The notes: generated by a model from the sequence alone, not told the origin. Shown: positions 42,251-52,092, counted from the first letter of the stretch. The stretch: 64,000 bases of DNA from Burkholderia sp. WSM2230 (GCF_000472445.1 NZ_AXAJ01000001.1:124643-188642); one strand, 5' to 3'. Numbers and translations are program-made.

Positions 42251-43654
42251 ATGAGAACCATCGACAATACACTTGGGGACCGCAGCGGCGCGGGTGTTTC
42301 AGGTCCTGTAACGAGAGGCTCGATCATCGCGCGACTCGAGCGGCTGCCGAAGAATGCAATGCAGGTGCGCGCGCGTATCCTGATCGGTCTCGCAACTTTC
42401 TTCGACGGCTTCGACGTGATCGCCATCGCGGCCACGCTGCCCGTGCTGATCGCGAAGTGGCACCTTACGCCGTGGGAAATCGGTTTTCTGATCGGCTCCG
42501 GTTCGGTTGGACAACTGATCGGTGCATTCGTGTTTCCGTGGTATGCCGAGCGTCATGGGCGCGTGCGCGCGATTGCGCTGAGCTCGGGGATCATCGGCAT
42601 AACCAGTATTGCGTGCGGATTTGCGCCGACGTTCGCGGCGTTCGTCGTGTTGCGCGTGATTCAGGGACTCGGGCTCGGCGGCGAACTACCCGTTGCGGCG
42701 ACGTACATCAACGAGATCAGCCGTGCGCATGGCCGCGGCCGCTTCGTGCTGCTGTATGAAATCGTTTTTCCGGTCGGCTTGCTTGCTTCGAATGCACTGG
42801 GTGCGTGGATCGTGCCGCGTTTCGGCTGGCAGGCCATGTACTTCATCGGCGGCATGCCGCTGATTCTGTTTTTTGTGCTGCGCAAGCTCGTGCCGGAGTC
42901 ACCGCGCTGGCTCGCCGAACGCGAACGCATGGCCGATGCCGATGCCGCGGTGCACGCATTCGAGCGTGCAACGAAAGGTCCGCTGCCGCCGGTTGCGCAT
43001 TCGGCCGAATTTGAAGCGATGGCGAATCGTCATCCAAAGCGCCGAATGAGCGATCTGTTCGGTCCGGCTTACCTCAAACGCACGTTGGCCGTCGCAATGC
43101 TGTGGATCACGTGCGGGTTCATTCAGTACGGTCTTTCGACCTGGCTGCCCACGATTTACCGCACTGTCTATCATGCGCCGCTGCAACTCGCGTTGAATCT
43201 GGCCGTGGCCGCCTCGGTGCTAGGTGTGCTGGGATCGTTGACTTGCGCGTTGCTGGTGGACAAGGTGGGGCGCAAGCCGATTATCAATCTGTCCTTTGTG
43301 GCGTGCGCGATTTCGCTGCTGCTGGCAGGCGTGCTGCATGATTCGTCGGTGTATGTGGTGGCGACCTGCTGTGCGCTTTCGCTTGGCTTTCTCGCTTGCG
43401 GTTTTATCACGGCTTATGTGTACACGCCGGAGCTGTACCCCACGAGCATCCGTGCGATGGGCTGCGGCGTAGGCGGCGCGTGGCTCAAGGTGGCAGCGAT
43501 CTTTGCGCCGGCCATCGTGTCGAAGACGATGATCGGCGGCAATCTGCAGTTTGCGTTCTATATTCTCGCGGCTGTGCCGTTTCTTGCGGCGGTGGCGGTG
43601 CACTTTCTCGGCATCGAGACCAAGGGTAAGGTGCTTGAGCAATTGGAGGCTTGA
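42251..43654 (+). CDS. MFS transporter, aromatic-acid:H+ symporter-like
   Basis: A 467-residue, 12-helix MFS permease. The loop motif between helices 2 and 3 reads GAFVFPWYAERHGRVRA, and GELPVAATYINEI and the PESPRWLAERERM motif after helix 6 are typical of the metabolite:H+ symporters. I chose the ATG at 42251 after a short, weak RBS region; the frame is open from a TTG at 42218. It ends the operon, so it probably imports the pathway substrate across the inner membrane while the porin at 28741 serves the outer membrane. Confidence 0.92.
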   Translation: MRTIDNTLGDRSGAGVSGPVTRGSIIARLERLPKNAMQVRARILIGLATFFDGFDVIAIAATLPVLIAKWHLTPWEIGFLIGSGSVGQLIGAFVFPWYAERHGRVRAIALSSGIIGITSIACGFAPTFAAFVVLRVIQGLGLGGELPVAATYINEISRAHGRGRFVLLYEIVFPVGLLASNALGAWIVPRFGWQAMYFIGGMPLILFFVLRKLVPESPRWLAERERMADADAAVHAFERATKGPLPPVAHSAEFEAMANRHPKRRMSDLFGPAYLKRTLAVAMLWITCGFIQYGLSTWLPTIYRTVYHAPLQLALNLAVAASVLGVLGSLTCALLVDKVGRKPIINLSFVACAISLLLAGVLHDSSVYVVATCCALSLGFLACGFITAYVYTPELYPTSIRAMGCGVGGAWLKVAAIFAPAIVSKTMIGGNLQFAFYILAAVPFLAAVAVHFLGIETKGKVLEQLEA

Positions 43655-44033
43655 CCCTGCGTTTCGGCAAAAAGCGCTAACGGTGCCCGCAGATTACGCC
43701 AATGTAAGAGTCGACCAAAGCCGCGAGGCATACCACGTGCAAGCGGTTTGAAGACACGTGAATCAACCCGGTTTGCCTGACCGCATGGCAACGAGGCAGC
43801 GGCGTGCCGCTGCTGGTCTCAGGCGGCCGGAAGCTGCCCTCCATTTCTGGAATACGGATTGCTCCTCCCTCCGAAATCGAAGCGAGGGGTCGCGAGAACG
43901 ACGCTGATACGGCGTACCCGTTACCGCAATCCAGGCAGCATTGCCGGAGAACCCAGGATGCCGGCAAACTGGTCGGCCGCCATACCGGCGGGGTGAACTA
44001 CTGGCTCATCCGGCATGGCATCTAGGAGAAAAT
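43655..44033. other. intergenic region before the oxidase genes
   Basis: These 379 bases separate the MFS gene from the cytochrome oxidase operon. I found no gene, no terminator-like hairpin with a T-run and no FNR box. The promoter for the oxidase genes should lie here. A clean AGGAGA precedes the GTG at 44034. Confidence 0.4.
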
Positions 44034-45098
44034 GTGAGCTTCACATGTCGGCGTCCGAAGTGGCCGTACCGATATGGCATGGCATTCGTAATCGCCTTTT
44101 GCCAACTTGACGCGTGCGCCGATACGGGTGGTCCAGGTGAGCCAGGGTCGCTGACCGGCGGGCACACGCCGCTCGCGTATTTCCTTCGCAGCGAGGGGCC
44201 GGCCGCGCAGCCAGTGTTGCATCTGGGCTGGGTGCTGGCAGCCATCTGCAGTTCCGTATGCCTGCTCATCGCCATCATGCTTCTGGTCGCGATGTTCAGG
44301 CGCCGTAAAGACGAGGACGCGAAGGCGCTGAAAGCGGAAGGGGGCTTGAGCTTTATTTACGTCGGTACGACGATCTCGACGCTCGTGCTGCTCGGCATTA
44401 CGGTGTACATGCTCGTTGTCCTGGCGCAGGTTGCCGATCCCCCGCGCGAGCCTGCACTTACTGTTACCGTGACCGCTTACGACTGGTGGTGGAAGGTCGA
44501 CTATGGCGAAGGCTCGAGTCACTTCGCGACGGCGAACGAACTCCACATTCCGGTTGGCGTGCCGGTGCTTCTATTACTCAGGAGCGCCGACGTTATCCAT
44601 GCTTTCTGGGTCCCCGAGCTATCGGGCAAGACGCAGGCCATACCCGGGGTCACTAATCGCCAATGGCTTCAGGCGGACCGGCCCGGCACCTTTCGAGGTC
44701 AATGCACGCAATATTGCGGGGTGCAGCATGCGCATATGGCCTTTGAAGTCTACGCGCAGCCGCAAGCTGACTTCGACCGATGGCTTGCCGCGCAACAGTC
44801 GCCGGCTCCTGTAGCAACGACCGACTCCGCAAAACGCGGGGCGAAGCTGTTCGAGGAGCGCTGCGCGGGCTGTCACACGATTCGCGGCAGCAACTCTACG
44901 GGTGTGCAGGCGCCTGATCTCACCCATGTCATGTCGCGCCGGCTGATAGCGGCGGGCACGGTCGTCAATACTCCAAAAAACCTCATGAACTGGGTTCAGC
45001 ATGTGCAGGACATCAAACCTGGCACGCTCATGCCCGACATGAAGCTTTCGCCCGAGGAGGCGAGCGGCCTGTCGGCGTACCTCGCAACTCTCAGGTAA
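44034..45098 (+). CDS. cytochrome c oxidase subunit II fused to a cytochrome c domain (caa3-type)
   Basis: A 354-residue membrane protein that takes electrons from cytochrome c or quinol-linked carriers. After a signal-like N-terminus (MAFVIAFCQLDACADTGG) come two transmembrane helices, then the CuA domain with DVIHAFWVPEL and the ligand set CTQYCGVQHAHM. A heme c domain follows with C-x2-C-H (CAGCHTI). I start at the GTG at 44034 because AGGAGA lies five bases before it. The segment QLDAC resembles a lipobox but has Asp at the -2 position, so lipid attachment is uncertain. Its partner is the I/III fusion directly downstream. Confidence 0.92.
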   Translation: MSFTCRRPKWPYRYGMAFVIAFCQLDACADTGGPGEPGSLTGGHTPLAYFLRSEGPAAQPVLHLGWVLAAICSSVCLLIAIMLLVAMFRRRKDEDAKALKAEGGLSFIYVGTTISTLVLLGITVYMLVVLAQVADPPREPALTVTVTAYDWWWKVDYGEGSSHFATANELHIPVGVPVLLLLRSADVIHAFWVPELSGKTQAIPGVTNRQWLQADRPGTFRGQCTQYCGVQHAHMAFEVYAQPQADFDRWLAAQQSPAPVATTDSAKRGAKLFEERCAGCHTIRGSNSTGVQAPDLTHVMSRRLIAAGTVVNTPKNLMNWVQHVQDIKPGTLMPDMKLSPEEASGLSAYLATLR

Positions 45099-45108
45099 GG
45101 AATTCGCG

Positions 45109-47718
45109 ATGTCCGCAACGAGTGATTACAGCGATTACAGCGGCGGGCAGCCCGGGCAGGTCGCTTTCCGGCGCGAGCCGGAATTTGGTAGCGCGCCGCA
45201 AGGTTCCGAAGCCGAGCAACGCCTGCGCGAGACATGGGAAGGCGAAGGAGGTTGGCGCGGTTTCATTACTACCGTGGATCACAAGAAAATCGGCTTGCGT
45301 TACATCGTCACGGCGTTTGTCTTTCTCCTGATTGGCGGTGCCGAAGCGCTGCTCATGCGCCTGCAACTGGCGCGACCCAACGAGACGCTGCTGACCCCGG
45401 AGCAGTATGCGCAGCTTTTCACGATGCACGGCGTAACGATGATCTTCCTTTACGCGTTGCCGGTGCTGAGCGGCTTTGCAAACTTTCTCTGGCCGCTCAT
45501 GCTCGGCTCTCGCGACATGGCGTTTCCGCGCCTCAATGCGCTGTCATACTGGATCTTCCTGTTTGCCGGCGTATTTCTCTATTGCAGTTTCCCATTGGGC
45601 CAGGCACCCAATGCGGGCTGGTTCAACTATGTACCGTTCTCGTCGATCGAATACAACCGTGGTCCGAACATCGACGTGTATTCGCTTGGAATGGTGCTGC
45701 TCGGCATATCTACCACCGTCGGCGCGGTCAACTTCGTCGTGACACTGTTTCGTATGCGAGCGGTCGGCATGTCGGTGGATCGGCTGCCTGTCATCGTGTG
45801 GGGAACGCTCACCGCTTCATTCGCCAATCTCTTTGCAGTGCCGGCCGTGAGCCTGGCGTTCTTCCTTCTGTGGATGGACCGCAACATCGGCACGCACTTT
45901 TTCGATGTGGCCGCCGATGGCCGCCCGCTGTTGTGGCAGCACCTGTTCTGGATGTTTGCGCATCCGTGGGTGTATGTGGTGGTTTTGCCCGCAATGGGCA
46001 TTGTGTCCGACGCGTTACCTACCTTCTGCAGGCGCCCGCTCGTTGCTTACGCGGCCGTCGCCATGTCGACGGTGGCGACCATGATCATCGGCTTTGAAGT
46101 GTGGATTCACCACATGTTCGCGACTGGCATTGCGCCGCTTGCGCTGGCGTTTTTCGGCGCGGCAAGCGTGCTGATTTCGATCCCGAGCGCCGTCGCGGTT
46201 TTCGCATGGATCGCGACAATATGGACTGGACGGCCTGTGTTCACTGTGCCGTTTCTTTACTTCGCGAGCTTCGTGCTGATGTTCGTGGTGGGCGGAGTGT
46301 CAGGCGTCATGACAGCCGCCGTGCCGCTCGACTGGCAGCTCAACGAGACGTACTTCATCGTTGCACACTTGCACTACGTACTGTTGGGGATCAACGTCTT
46401 CCCGGTGCTCGGCGGTATTACGTACTGGTTCCCCAAGTTCACCGGGCGTCTCATGAACGAGCGGCTTGGAAAGGTCGCGTTCTGGACCGTCTTTGCAGGT
46501 TTCAACGTTGGCTTCTTTCCGATGCACATATCGGGCCTTCTTGGAATGCCGCGCCGCATTTACACGTACCCCGAGGGAATGGGATGGGATACCTCCAATC
46601 TGATTACGACCGCCGGGTCCTTCGCGTTGGGCATCGGCGTGCTGCTCTTCGCCATTAATGCACTGATATCCGCACGGCGCGGAAGGAAAGCGCCGCCCAA
46701 TCCCTGGGATGCGCCGGGCCTGGAGTGGTCCGTGGCGTCGCCGCCGCCGGCGTACAACTTCGCGGTTCTGCCCGTTGTCGAGTCCCGTCATCCCATGTGG
46801 GAAGAGCGTCTGCAACCGTCCGGACGGCAATCAAGCCTGGAGGAAGGGTATCTGCTGCATAGAGGCAGGGAGGCACTCGGCGTTCACCCTTTCAGCGGCA
46901 AGCCAGACGTCATCCTCAAGATGCCGGAAGACGCGTGGTCGCCGTTCTTTCTCGGGCTGTTTGCAGCGCTTGTGTTTCTTGGGATGCTGCTTCGCTCGCC
47001 GGTGTTTACCATCGCTGCCTTCGCCGCTTGCGGTGCGGCGATGATCGCCTGGATGTGGCCGCGTCGCTCGCTGGCGCAACGTGAGCCACCCACGCCGAAG
47101 CAGGCGGTTTCTGCCCGAACGGCGCGCGAGCAGGACGCACTTCCCGTTGGCAGTGCCGGTGAACACTCCGGTGGCTGGTGGGGTGTGCTTGCTCTTGTCG
47201 TCACGGAGGCAAGCCTCTTCGGCTATCTGCTCTTCAGTTACTTCTACTCGCAATCGCAAACGCGACTGGCGTGGCCACCCGAAGGCATGCCGAAGATCGG
47301 CGTCGGTGGTATGAGCACGAGCGTCCTCATACTGAGCAGCGTCTTTGCGTGGCTGTCCGAGCGCGCAGTCAGGAAGAGCAGGCGATGGCTCGCGCTAACC
47401 TGGATGATCGTCGCCATTGTGCTCGGCTGCCTTTTCGTCGGTATTCAGTTGAAGGAATGGCATGACCATCCTTACGGAGTCACCGCGCATCTCTATGGGT
47501 CGCTGTATTTCACGATCACCGGTTTCCATCTGGCGCACGTTCTGGTTGGGCTGGTGATCCTGGTGCTGCTCGCGCTCTGGATTGCGCTTGGCTATTTCGA
47601 CAAGGAGCGCAACGCGCCGATGCGGATCGGCGGGCTCTACTGGCACTTCGTCGATGTTATCTGGCTGTTCATCTTTACCGCGCTGTATGTGACGCCGTTC
47701 TGGCTCAGGGGCCAGTGA
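45109..47718 (+). CDS. cytochrome c oxidase subunit I/III fusion, caa3-type, atypical proton-channel residues
   Basis: An 869-residue protein. Residues about 1-540 are subunit I: heme a ligand H107 (TMHGVTM), CuB histidines H285 and H334/H335 (AHPWVYV, IHHMFATG), Tyr Y289 of the His-Tyr pair, and heme a3/a ligands H420/H422. Residues about 640-869 are subunit III. The D-channel entry Asp is present (D136, SRDMAFPRLN), but the D-channel glutamate position of the HPEVY motif is Trp (W287), and the K-channel lysine position is Ala (A363 in SIPSAVAVFAW). Subunit I-III fusions are common in caa3 oxidases, but these two changes together are not. Confidence 0.93.
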   Translation: MSATSDYSDYSGGQPGQVAFRREPEFGSAPQGSEAEQRLRETWEGEGGWRGFITTVDHKKIGLRYIVTAFVFLLIGGAEALLMRLQLARPNETLLTPEQYAQLFTMHGVTMIFLYALPVLSGFANFLWPLMLGSRDMAFPRLNALSYWIFLFAGVFLYCSFPLGQAPNAGWFNYVPFSSIEYNRGPNIDVYSLGMVLLGISTTVGAVNFVVTLFRMRAVGMSVDRLPVIVWGTLTASFANLFAVPAVSLAFFLLWMDRNIGTHFFDVAADGRPLLWQHLFWMFAHPWVYVVVLPAMGIVSDALPTFCRRPLVAYAAVAMSTVATMIIGFEVWIHHMFATGIAPLALAFFGAASVLISIPSAVAVFAWIATIWTGRPVFTVPFLYFASFVLMFVVGGVSGVMTAAVPLDWQLNETYFIVAHLHYVLLGINVFPVLGGITYWFPKFTGRLMNERLGKVAFWTVFAGFNVGFFPMHISGLLGMPRRIYTYPEGMGWDTSNLITTAGSFALGIGVLLFAINALISARRGRKAPPNPWDAPGLEWSVASPPPAYNFAVLPVVESRHPMWEERLQPSGRQSSLEEGYLLHRGREALGVHPFSGKPDVILKMPEDAWSPFFLGLFAALVFLGMLLRSPVFTIAAFAACGAAMIAWMWPRRSLAQREPPTPKQAVSARTAREQDALPVGSAGEHSGGWWGVLALVVTEASLFGYLLFSYFYSQSQTRLAWPPEGMPKIGVGGMSTSVLILSSVFAWLSERAVRKSRRWLALTWMIVAIVLGCLFVGIQLKEWHDHPYGVTAHLYGSLYFTITGFHLAHVLVGLVILVLLALWIALGYFDKERNAPMRIGGLYWHFVDVIWLFIFTALYVTPFWLRGQ

Positions 47719-48194
47719 TGCAAACATCCGTTCCCAGCGATGAGCGGTTGACCGAGGCGGAGAGACGGCGCCTTGCGTGGTGCGCGGGCGCAGGATTCTT
47801 TCTTTCTCCGGGTGCGTGGCTGCTGCAGGTCATTATCTCCGAGACGATTTCTGCCCAGACCTGCGACGCAATCACGACGCCGCTCGACGCTCCTGGCGTC
47901 TGGTACTTGCACGCGTGGCTCTATGGCGCGTCCATCGCGGCGCTTGTGATCTCGATCGTTTGCGCGGGGCTGGCGACCTACGGCTTCCTCCTGTTGCAAC
48001 GACGCCAAAAGCGCATCAACGAACGGCGCAAGTATCAGGTGTCGGGAGAAAAGTCTTCCCGGGAAGAAGAGGAAGTTGGCCGCAAGCGTTTCATCGCCCT
48101 CTGTAGCGCTTTGATCGGCTGTGGATTCGTTGTCGGCCTCGTGTTCACGATGCTCGCAGAAGTATTCCTCGTCTCCTGCAGTCAATGGCATTGA
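47718..48194 (+). CDS. membrane protein of the oxidase cluster, unknown function
   Basis: A 158-residue integral membrane protein with at least three hydrophobic helices (about 18-38, 62-90 and 128-150) separated by an Arg/Glu-rich, highly charged loop (RRQKRINERRKYQV). The ATG overlaps the TGA of the I/III fusion (TGATG), so translation is coupled. I could not assign it to a family with confidence; its place suggests an assembly factor or subunit of the caa3 complex. No CuB or heme motif is visible. Confidence 0.7.
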   Translation: MQTSVPSDERLTEAERRRLAWCAGAGFFLSPGAWLLQVIISETISAQTCDAITTPLDAPGVWYLHAWLYGASIAALVISIVCAGLATYGFLLLQRRQKRINERRKYQVSGEKSSREEEEVGRKRFIALCSALIGCGFVVGLVFTMLAEVFLVSCSQWH

Positions 48195-48195
48195 T

Positions 48196-49530
48196 ATGAA
48201 CACGCCGACGAATGCAAAACGCCTCACCGTTATGCTGATGCTCGCACTGGCTTTCGCTCTTGGCGGCTGCAGCGGGGGCGAAGAGGATCATCTTCCCTCT
48301 AACGTTACCGCGCAGTCGCCGGTGACCAGCGATCCGAAACTCGTTGCTCGTGGCGAATACCTGGCGAAAGCGGGCGATTGCAGCGCGTGCCACGATGCTG
48401 CCGACCATACGCCGTTGGGCGGAGGAATGCCGGTCAATTCGCCGTTAGGTCCGATTTACGCAAGCAACATCACGCCGGATCCCACGCTTGGCATCGGGCA
48501 GTACACGTTAAAGGAGTTCTCCGATGCATTGCGCTATGGCAAGCGTCGCGACGGCAAGCGGCTTTACCCTGCCATGCCTTATCCCTCGTTTGCGAACATG
48601 ACCGACGACGATGTCGCCGCGCTGTATGCATATCTGATGCACGGCGTGACTCCCGTGGCAAAGCGCGCGCCGCAGACGGAATTGCCGTTTCCGTTCAATC
48701 AACGGTGGGGCATGGCCTTCTGGAATTTGCTGTTCGGCAACCGCGACGAGTTTTCTCCCAGTCCAAAGCAAACGGCACAGTGGAACCGGGGCGCCTATCT
48801 TGTGCAGGGCCTTGGGCACTGCGGCGCCTGTCATACGCCACGCGGTCCTGCCTACAATGAACTGGGTTATAGCGAGAAATCGCCGTGGTACCTCACAGGA
48901 GGCGTCAATGACCATTGGCTTGCGCCCAACCTCACCGGCGACCCGGGAAGCGGACTTGGGCGGTGGTCTGCGCGCCATATCGCTGACTTCCTGCGCACCG
49001 GGCACGGTGCGGGCGCGATTGCCTTTGGCGCAATGGCTCCCGTCGTGGGGGAAAGCACCCAGTACATGACCGACGCGGATCTGGACGCTATCGCCGTCTA
49101 TCTCAAGTCGCTTGCGCCGCAGCAAACGTATGGAAGCTACAGCAACGACAAGCGCGTACGCGTTCAAACCGAGCGGACGCTCGGAACCGGCGAGGTTGAG
49201 CGTCACGGTGCGGGAATCTACCTGTCGTTCTGTGCGCGTTGCCATGAGGTCGACGGACGTGGTCAGCCGGGCAAGATCGCAGCGCTTGCCGGAAGTCCAC
49301 TCGTGCTCGCGAAGGATCCGACGTCTGTCTTGCGCATCGTGATCGAAGGAAGCAGGAGCCCGATGACGCGAACCGGACCCGCGCCGCAGAAGATGCCTGG
49401 CTTTCATGGTGAGTTGACGTCCGCGCAGATCGCAGAGGTGGTGAGTTTCGTGCGAAACGCGTGGGGAAACCACGCGGACCCCGTATCCGATAGGGAAGTG
49501 GAGCGGCTTCGCTCGAAGATTCATCGGTAA
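48196..49530 (+). CDS. triheme c-type cytochrome lipoprotein
   Basis: A 444-residue protein with a lipobox at L22-G-G-C25 (after MNTPTNAKRLTVMLMLALAF), so it is probably anchored to the membrane. Three CxxCH sites are seen: CSACH (from C62), CGACH and CARCH, matching the cytochrome subunit of membrane alcohol dehydrogenases, where PYPSFANMTDDDVAALYAYL and YLKSLAP occur. The first ATG of the frame, 48196, begins a clean signal peptide. It probably delivers electrons to the caa3 oxidase encoded just upstream. Confidence 0.92.
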   Translation: MNTPTNAKRLTVMLMLALAFALGGCSGGEEDHLPSNVTAQSPVTSDPKLVARGEYLAKAGDCSACHDAADHTPLGGGMPVNSPLGPIYASNITPDPTLGIGQYTLKEFSDALRYGKRRDGKRLYPAMPYPSFANMTDDDVAALYAYLMHGVTPVAKRAPQTELPFPFNQRWGMAFWNLLFGNRDEFSPSPKQTAQWNRGAYLVQGLGHCGACHTPRGPAYNELGYSEKSPWYLTGGVNDHWLAPNLTGDPGSGLGRWSARHIADFLRTGHGAGAIAFGAMAPVVGESTQYMTDADLDAIAVYLKSLAPQQTYGSYSNDKRVRVQTERTLGTGEVERHGAGIYLSFCARCHEVDGRGQPGKIAALAGSPLVLAKDPTSVLRIVIEGSRSPMTRTGPAPQKMPGFHGELTSAQIAEVVSFVRNAWGNHADPVSDREVERLRSKIHR

Positions 49531-49752
49531 TCGCGTGCTGACCAGATGGACTTCGTATTGCAGGACGCGTCAGCCCACGCCTCGCCATTCCGGTGTGGCG
49601 CTTCGCACGCAGTGGTTCCGGTAGTGCTCCGATTCGTTGCCTGATTTGCATTCGTCTCGGGCGACGGGCGACTCCAGAAACGGTGGCTCCCGGTTCAAAG
49701 CGCCCCCGCACAATCGCGAATTTCTTTTCGACACGTGCGGCGTCGGCGCTGC

Positions 49753-52092
49753 TCATGGATAATCGCTGAATCGCGACGTGGGCTCGTCCACTGTCGACGT
49801 CGGCGTATAGCCCGGTACACTCGCGCGAAATTGATTGAGCAGCCCGTTATCGACCTGCGAAAAGCCCTTGAGCTGTAGCTGCATCAGGACGCGCGTTCCG
49901 GTACTCGGCGAAGTAGTCGAGCTGGTTGCATTGGTGTACTTTTCAAATGCCACGCCCAATGACCAGCAGTCCGCCTCATATTGCAGCCCGAGCAATCCGG
50001 CAATCAGCCGATGCGCGCTCATGTCGTAATTGACGCGCGCCACACTCACCACATTGCGTGCAAGCGGCCATTGCCCGGAGACAATGAACTGATTGACCGG
50101 CTGATAATCCAGCGTACTATTTGCACGCGTATAGCGGTACGCCATGTTCAGCACCTGGTGCGCGCCGGGTGCCCAGCCGAACCCGGCTTCGGCATGCGTG
50201 AGGTAATGATTTGCCTGGCTGTACTCGACCGCCTGCTCGGCGCTTATGTCCGGACCGACTTTGTACGACGCGCCCGCAATAATGCCGGTACGCGCAACCG
50301 TACTGATTGCGTCATCGGCCTGCAACGTCACGCGCGGCGTGCGAAAGTCGTATTGCTGCGCGAGAATAAAACGCGCGCGCTCATCGCCGCTTGCGGGATC
50401 GATAAAACGCGTGGTCAATGCGGCCGTCGCGCGGTTCGAATCGGACACTCTGTCATTGCCGACAAAGCTATTCGCCATGAAGAGTTCTGTGAGTCCGAAA
50501 TCGGCCGCGGCAGTATCGAATAGCGGCACATATGCCTGATTGCGATAAGGCGTGTAGACATAGAAGAGGCGTGGCTCGAGCGTCTGGATGTACGACTGCC
50601 CGAAGAGCCGCACGCTTCGCTCAAAGCGCATGCCCGAATCGAGGCTGAACGTCGGCACATTGACGCTGAACGACTTGGGCTCGCCGGCGGGCACGTCCGT
50701 CCCTATCGACGTGAGATCGTACGCAGCAAAATGCCAGGCGAGCTTCGGTGTGATGAACCATCCCGGTCGTTCTATCGGATAGCTCACGTAGGGATTGAAG
50801 ACGAAGCGGTTCCCCTGCGTCATATCCGACGACGAGATCGTGAAGCGCGTGGCGTCCGCTTCCGCGCCGAAGTCGAAGCCGCCTACGTCGTAGCGCGCAT
50901 AATGCACGTTTACCTGGGGCTCGCGGTTGTATGTCGAGTCGCTGGAAAACGACTGCCAGCGCTGCTCGCGTGCAAGCACGCTCCACGGCCCATTGGAATA
51001 GGTCAGCCCGGCTTCCTGCTGATAGAGCGTGGTCGAACCCGTGGGAAACGCGACGCCCGATGCAAGATCGGTCACGACCGTGGAGTCGGAGACGCGGTTG
51101 TAGTCGACGTATGCGCCAAAGCCGGAGCCCAGATTCCAGTGCTGATTCAACGCGATCGAATAGCGCTGTGTGTTGGTGATTGCATCATGCGGCAGCCACG
51201 CAATCGAAATCGAGCCCGAATCGTTTGGCCGCAGGTAGCGGTAGTCCGCAGTCAGCATCTCACCTCTACGAGTCATGATGCGCGGTGTCAGTGTGAGATC
51301 GTAATTCGGCGCGAGGTTGAAGTAGTACGGCAGCGCAACATCCACGCCGTCGGTTGAGCTCATTGAGAAGGTCGGCGGCAGTAAACCGCTGCGCCGCGCT
51401 CCCGACAAAGGAAAAGAAAGCCAGGGACTCGCGAGAAGCGGCACCCCCCGGAAGAACAGCACGCCGTTGTGGGCAATGCCCTCGTCGTTACCGCTGTCCA
51501 TGTCGAACTCGGATGCCTTCACGTACCAGGCAGGCTCCGACTCGCATTGACACGTGCTGTACGTGCCGCGCCGCACCACCGTGCGCTCTTTATCCAGAAG
51601 ATCGATGCGCTGCGCGCTGCCCCATCCGCCCGTTAGGTGAAAGCGGTACTTCGGCACGCTGATATAGCCTTCATTCGCTTCCACGTAGAAATGCGCGTCC
51701 GGCCCGTCGAACACGTTGCCGTTCTGGACGAGCTGCACATTGCCGTAGGCATCGGCTTTGTCAGTATCGACGTCGTAATGCAACGCGTCGCCCTTCACGA
51801 TAGACACATTGCGCCGCAACTGCGCGTGACCCTTCAGCGATACGTCTGTGTCCCTGGTAGTCGTTATCGAATCGGCAATAGCCGACATGGCGGGCTTATC
51901 GCCCGCGCGCAAGGTCTGTTCGGTCAATTGCGGTGCGAGCCGCAAGCCCCACACGCCGTCAACCGATTCCGGCAGAGCGGCCGCGCCGCTCAATTGAGCA
52001 TACGCGGCGAGCGGCACATAGCCCGCTGTGCATAGCATGAAAGAAACGAGCGGCTTCAAGCGAATACATAGAAATACACTGCGTAGTTTCAA
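49753..52092 (-). CDS. lptD: LptD-like LPS-assembly outer-membrane protein
   Basis: A 779-residue protein with the LptD architecture: leader, periplasmic OstA-like domain (SLKGHAQLRRNVSIVKGDALHYD, YSTCQCESEPAWYVKA), then a long beta-barrel. LptD inserts LPS into the outer leaflet with LptE. Three cysteines remain in the mature part, C181, C183 and C709 (ADCWSLG); E. coli LptD uses four in two disulfides, so the pairing differs. The start is a TTG at 52092 with no good RBS; an internal TTG or the ATG at codon 19 are alternatives. The gene is not in the usual surA-pdxA context, so I call it a paralogue. Confidence 0.85.
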   Translation of the reverse strand: MKLRSVFLCIRLKPLVSFMLCTAGYVPLAAYAQLSGAAALPESVDGVWGLRLAPQLTEQTLRAGDKPAMSAIADSITTTRDTDVSLKGHAQLRRNVSIVKGDALHYDVDTDKADAYGNVQLVQNGNVFDGPDAHFYVEANEGYISVPKYRFHLTGGWGSAQRIDLLDKERTVVRRGTYSTCQCESEPAWYVKASEFDMDSGNDEGIAHNGVLFFRGVPLLASPWLSFPLSGARRSGLLPPTFSMSSTDGVDVALPYYFNLAPNYDLTLTPRIMTRRGEMLTADYRYLRPNDSGSISIAWLPHDAITNTQRYSIALNQHWNLGSGFGAYVDYNRVSDSTVVTDLASGVAFPTGSTTLYQQEAGLTYSNGPWSVLAREQRWQSFSSDSTYNREPQVNVHYARYDVGGFDFGAEADATRFTISSSDMTQGNRFVFNPYVSYPIERPGWFITPKLAWHFAAYDLTSIGTDVPAGEPKSFSVNVPTFSLDSGMRFERSVRLFGQSYIQTLEPRLFYVYTPYRNQAYVPLFDTAAADFGLTELFMANSFVGNDRVSDSNRATAALTTRFIDPASGDERARFILAQQYDFRTPRVTLQADDAISTVARTGIIAGASYKVGPDISAEQAVEYSQANHYLTHAEAGFGWAPGAHQVLNMAYRYTRANSTLDYQPVNQFIVSGQWPLARNVVSVARVNYDMSAHRLIAGLLGLQYEADCWSLGVAFEKYTNATSSTTSPSTGTRVLMQLQLKGFSQVDNGLLNQFRASVPGYTPTSTVDEPTSRFSDYP

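Noticed and set aside
43655-44033. 96-residue minus-strand frame (43677-43967)
   Set aside because: No RBS, no motif, and mixed-composition translation; treated as non-coding.
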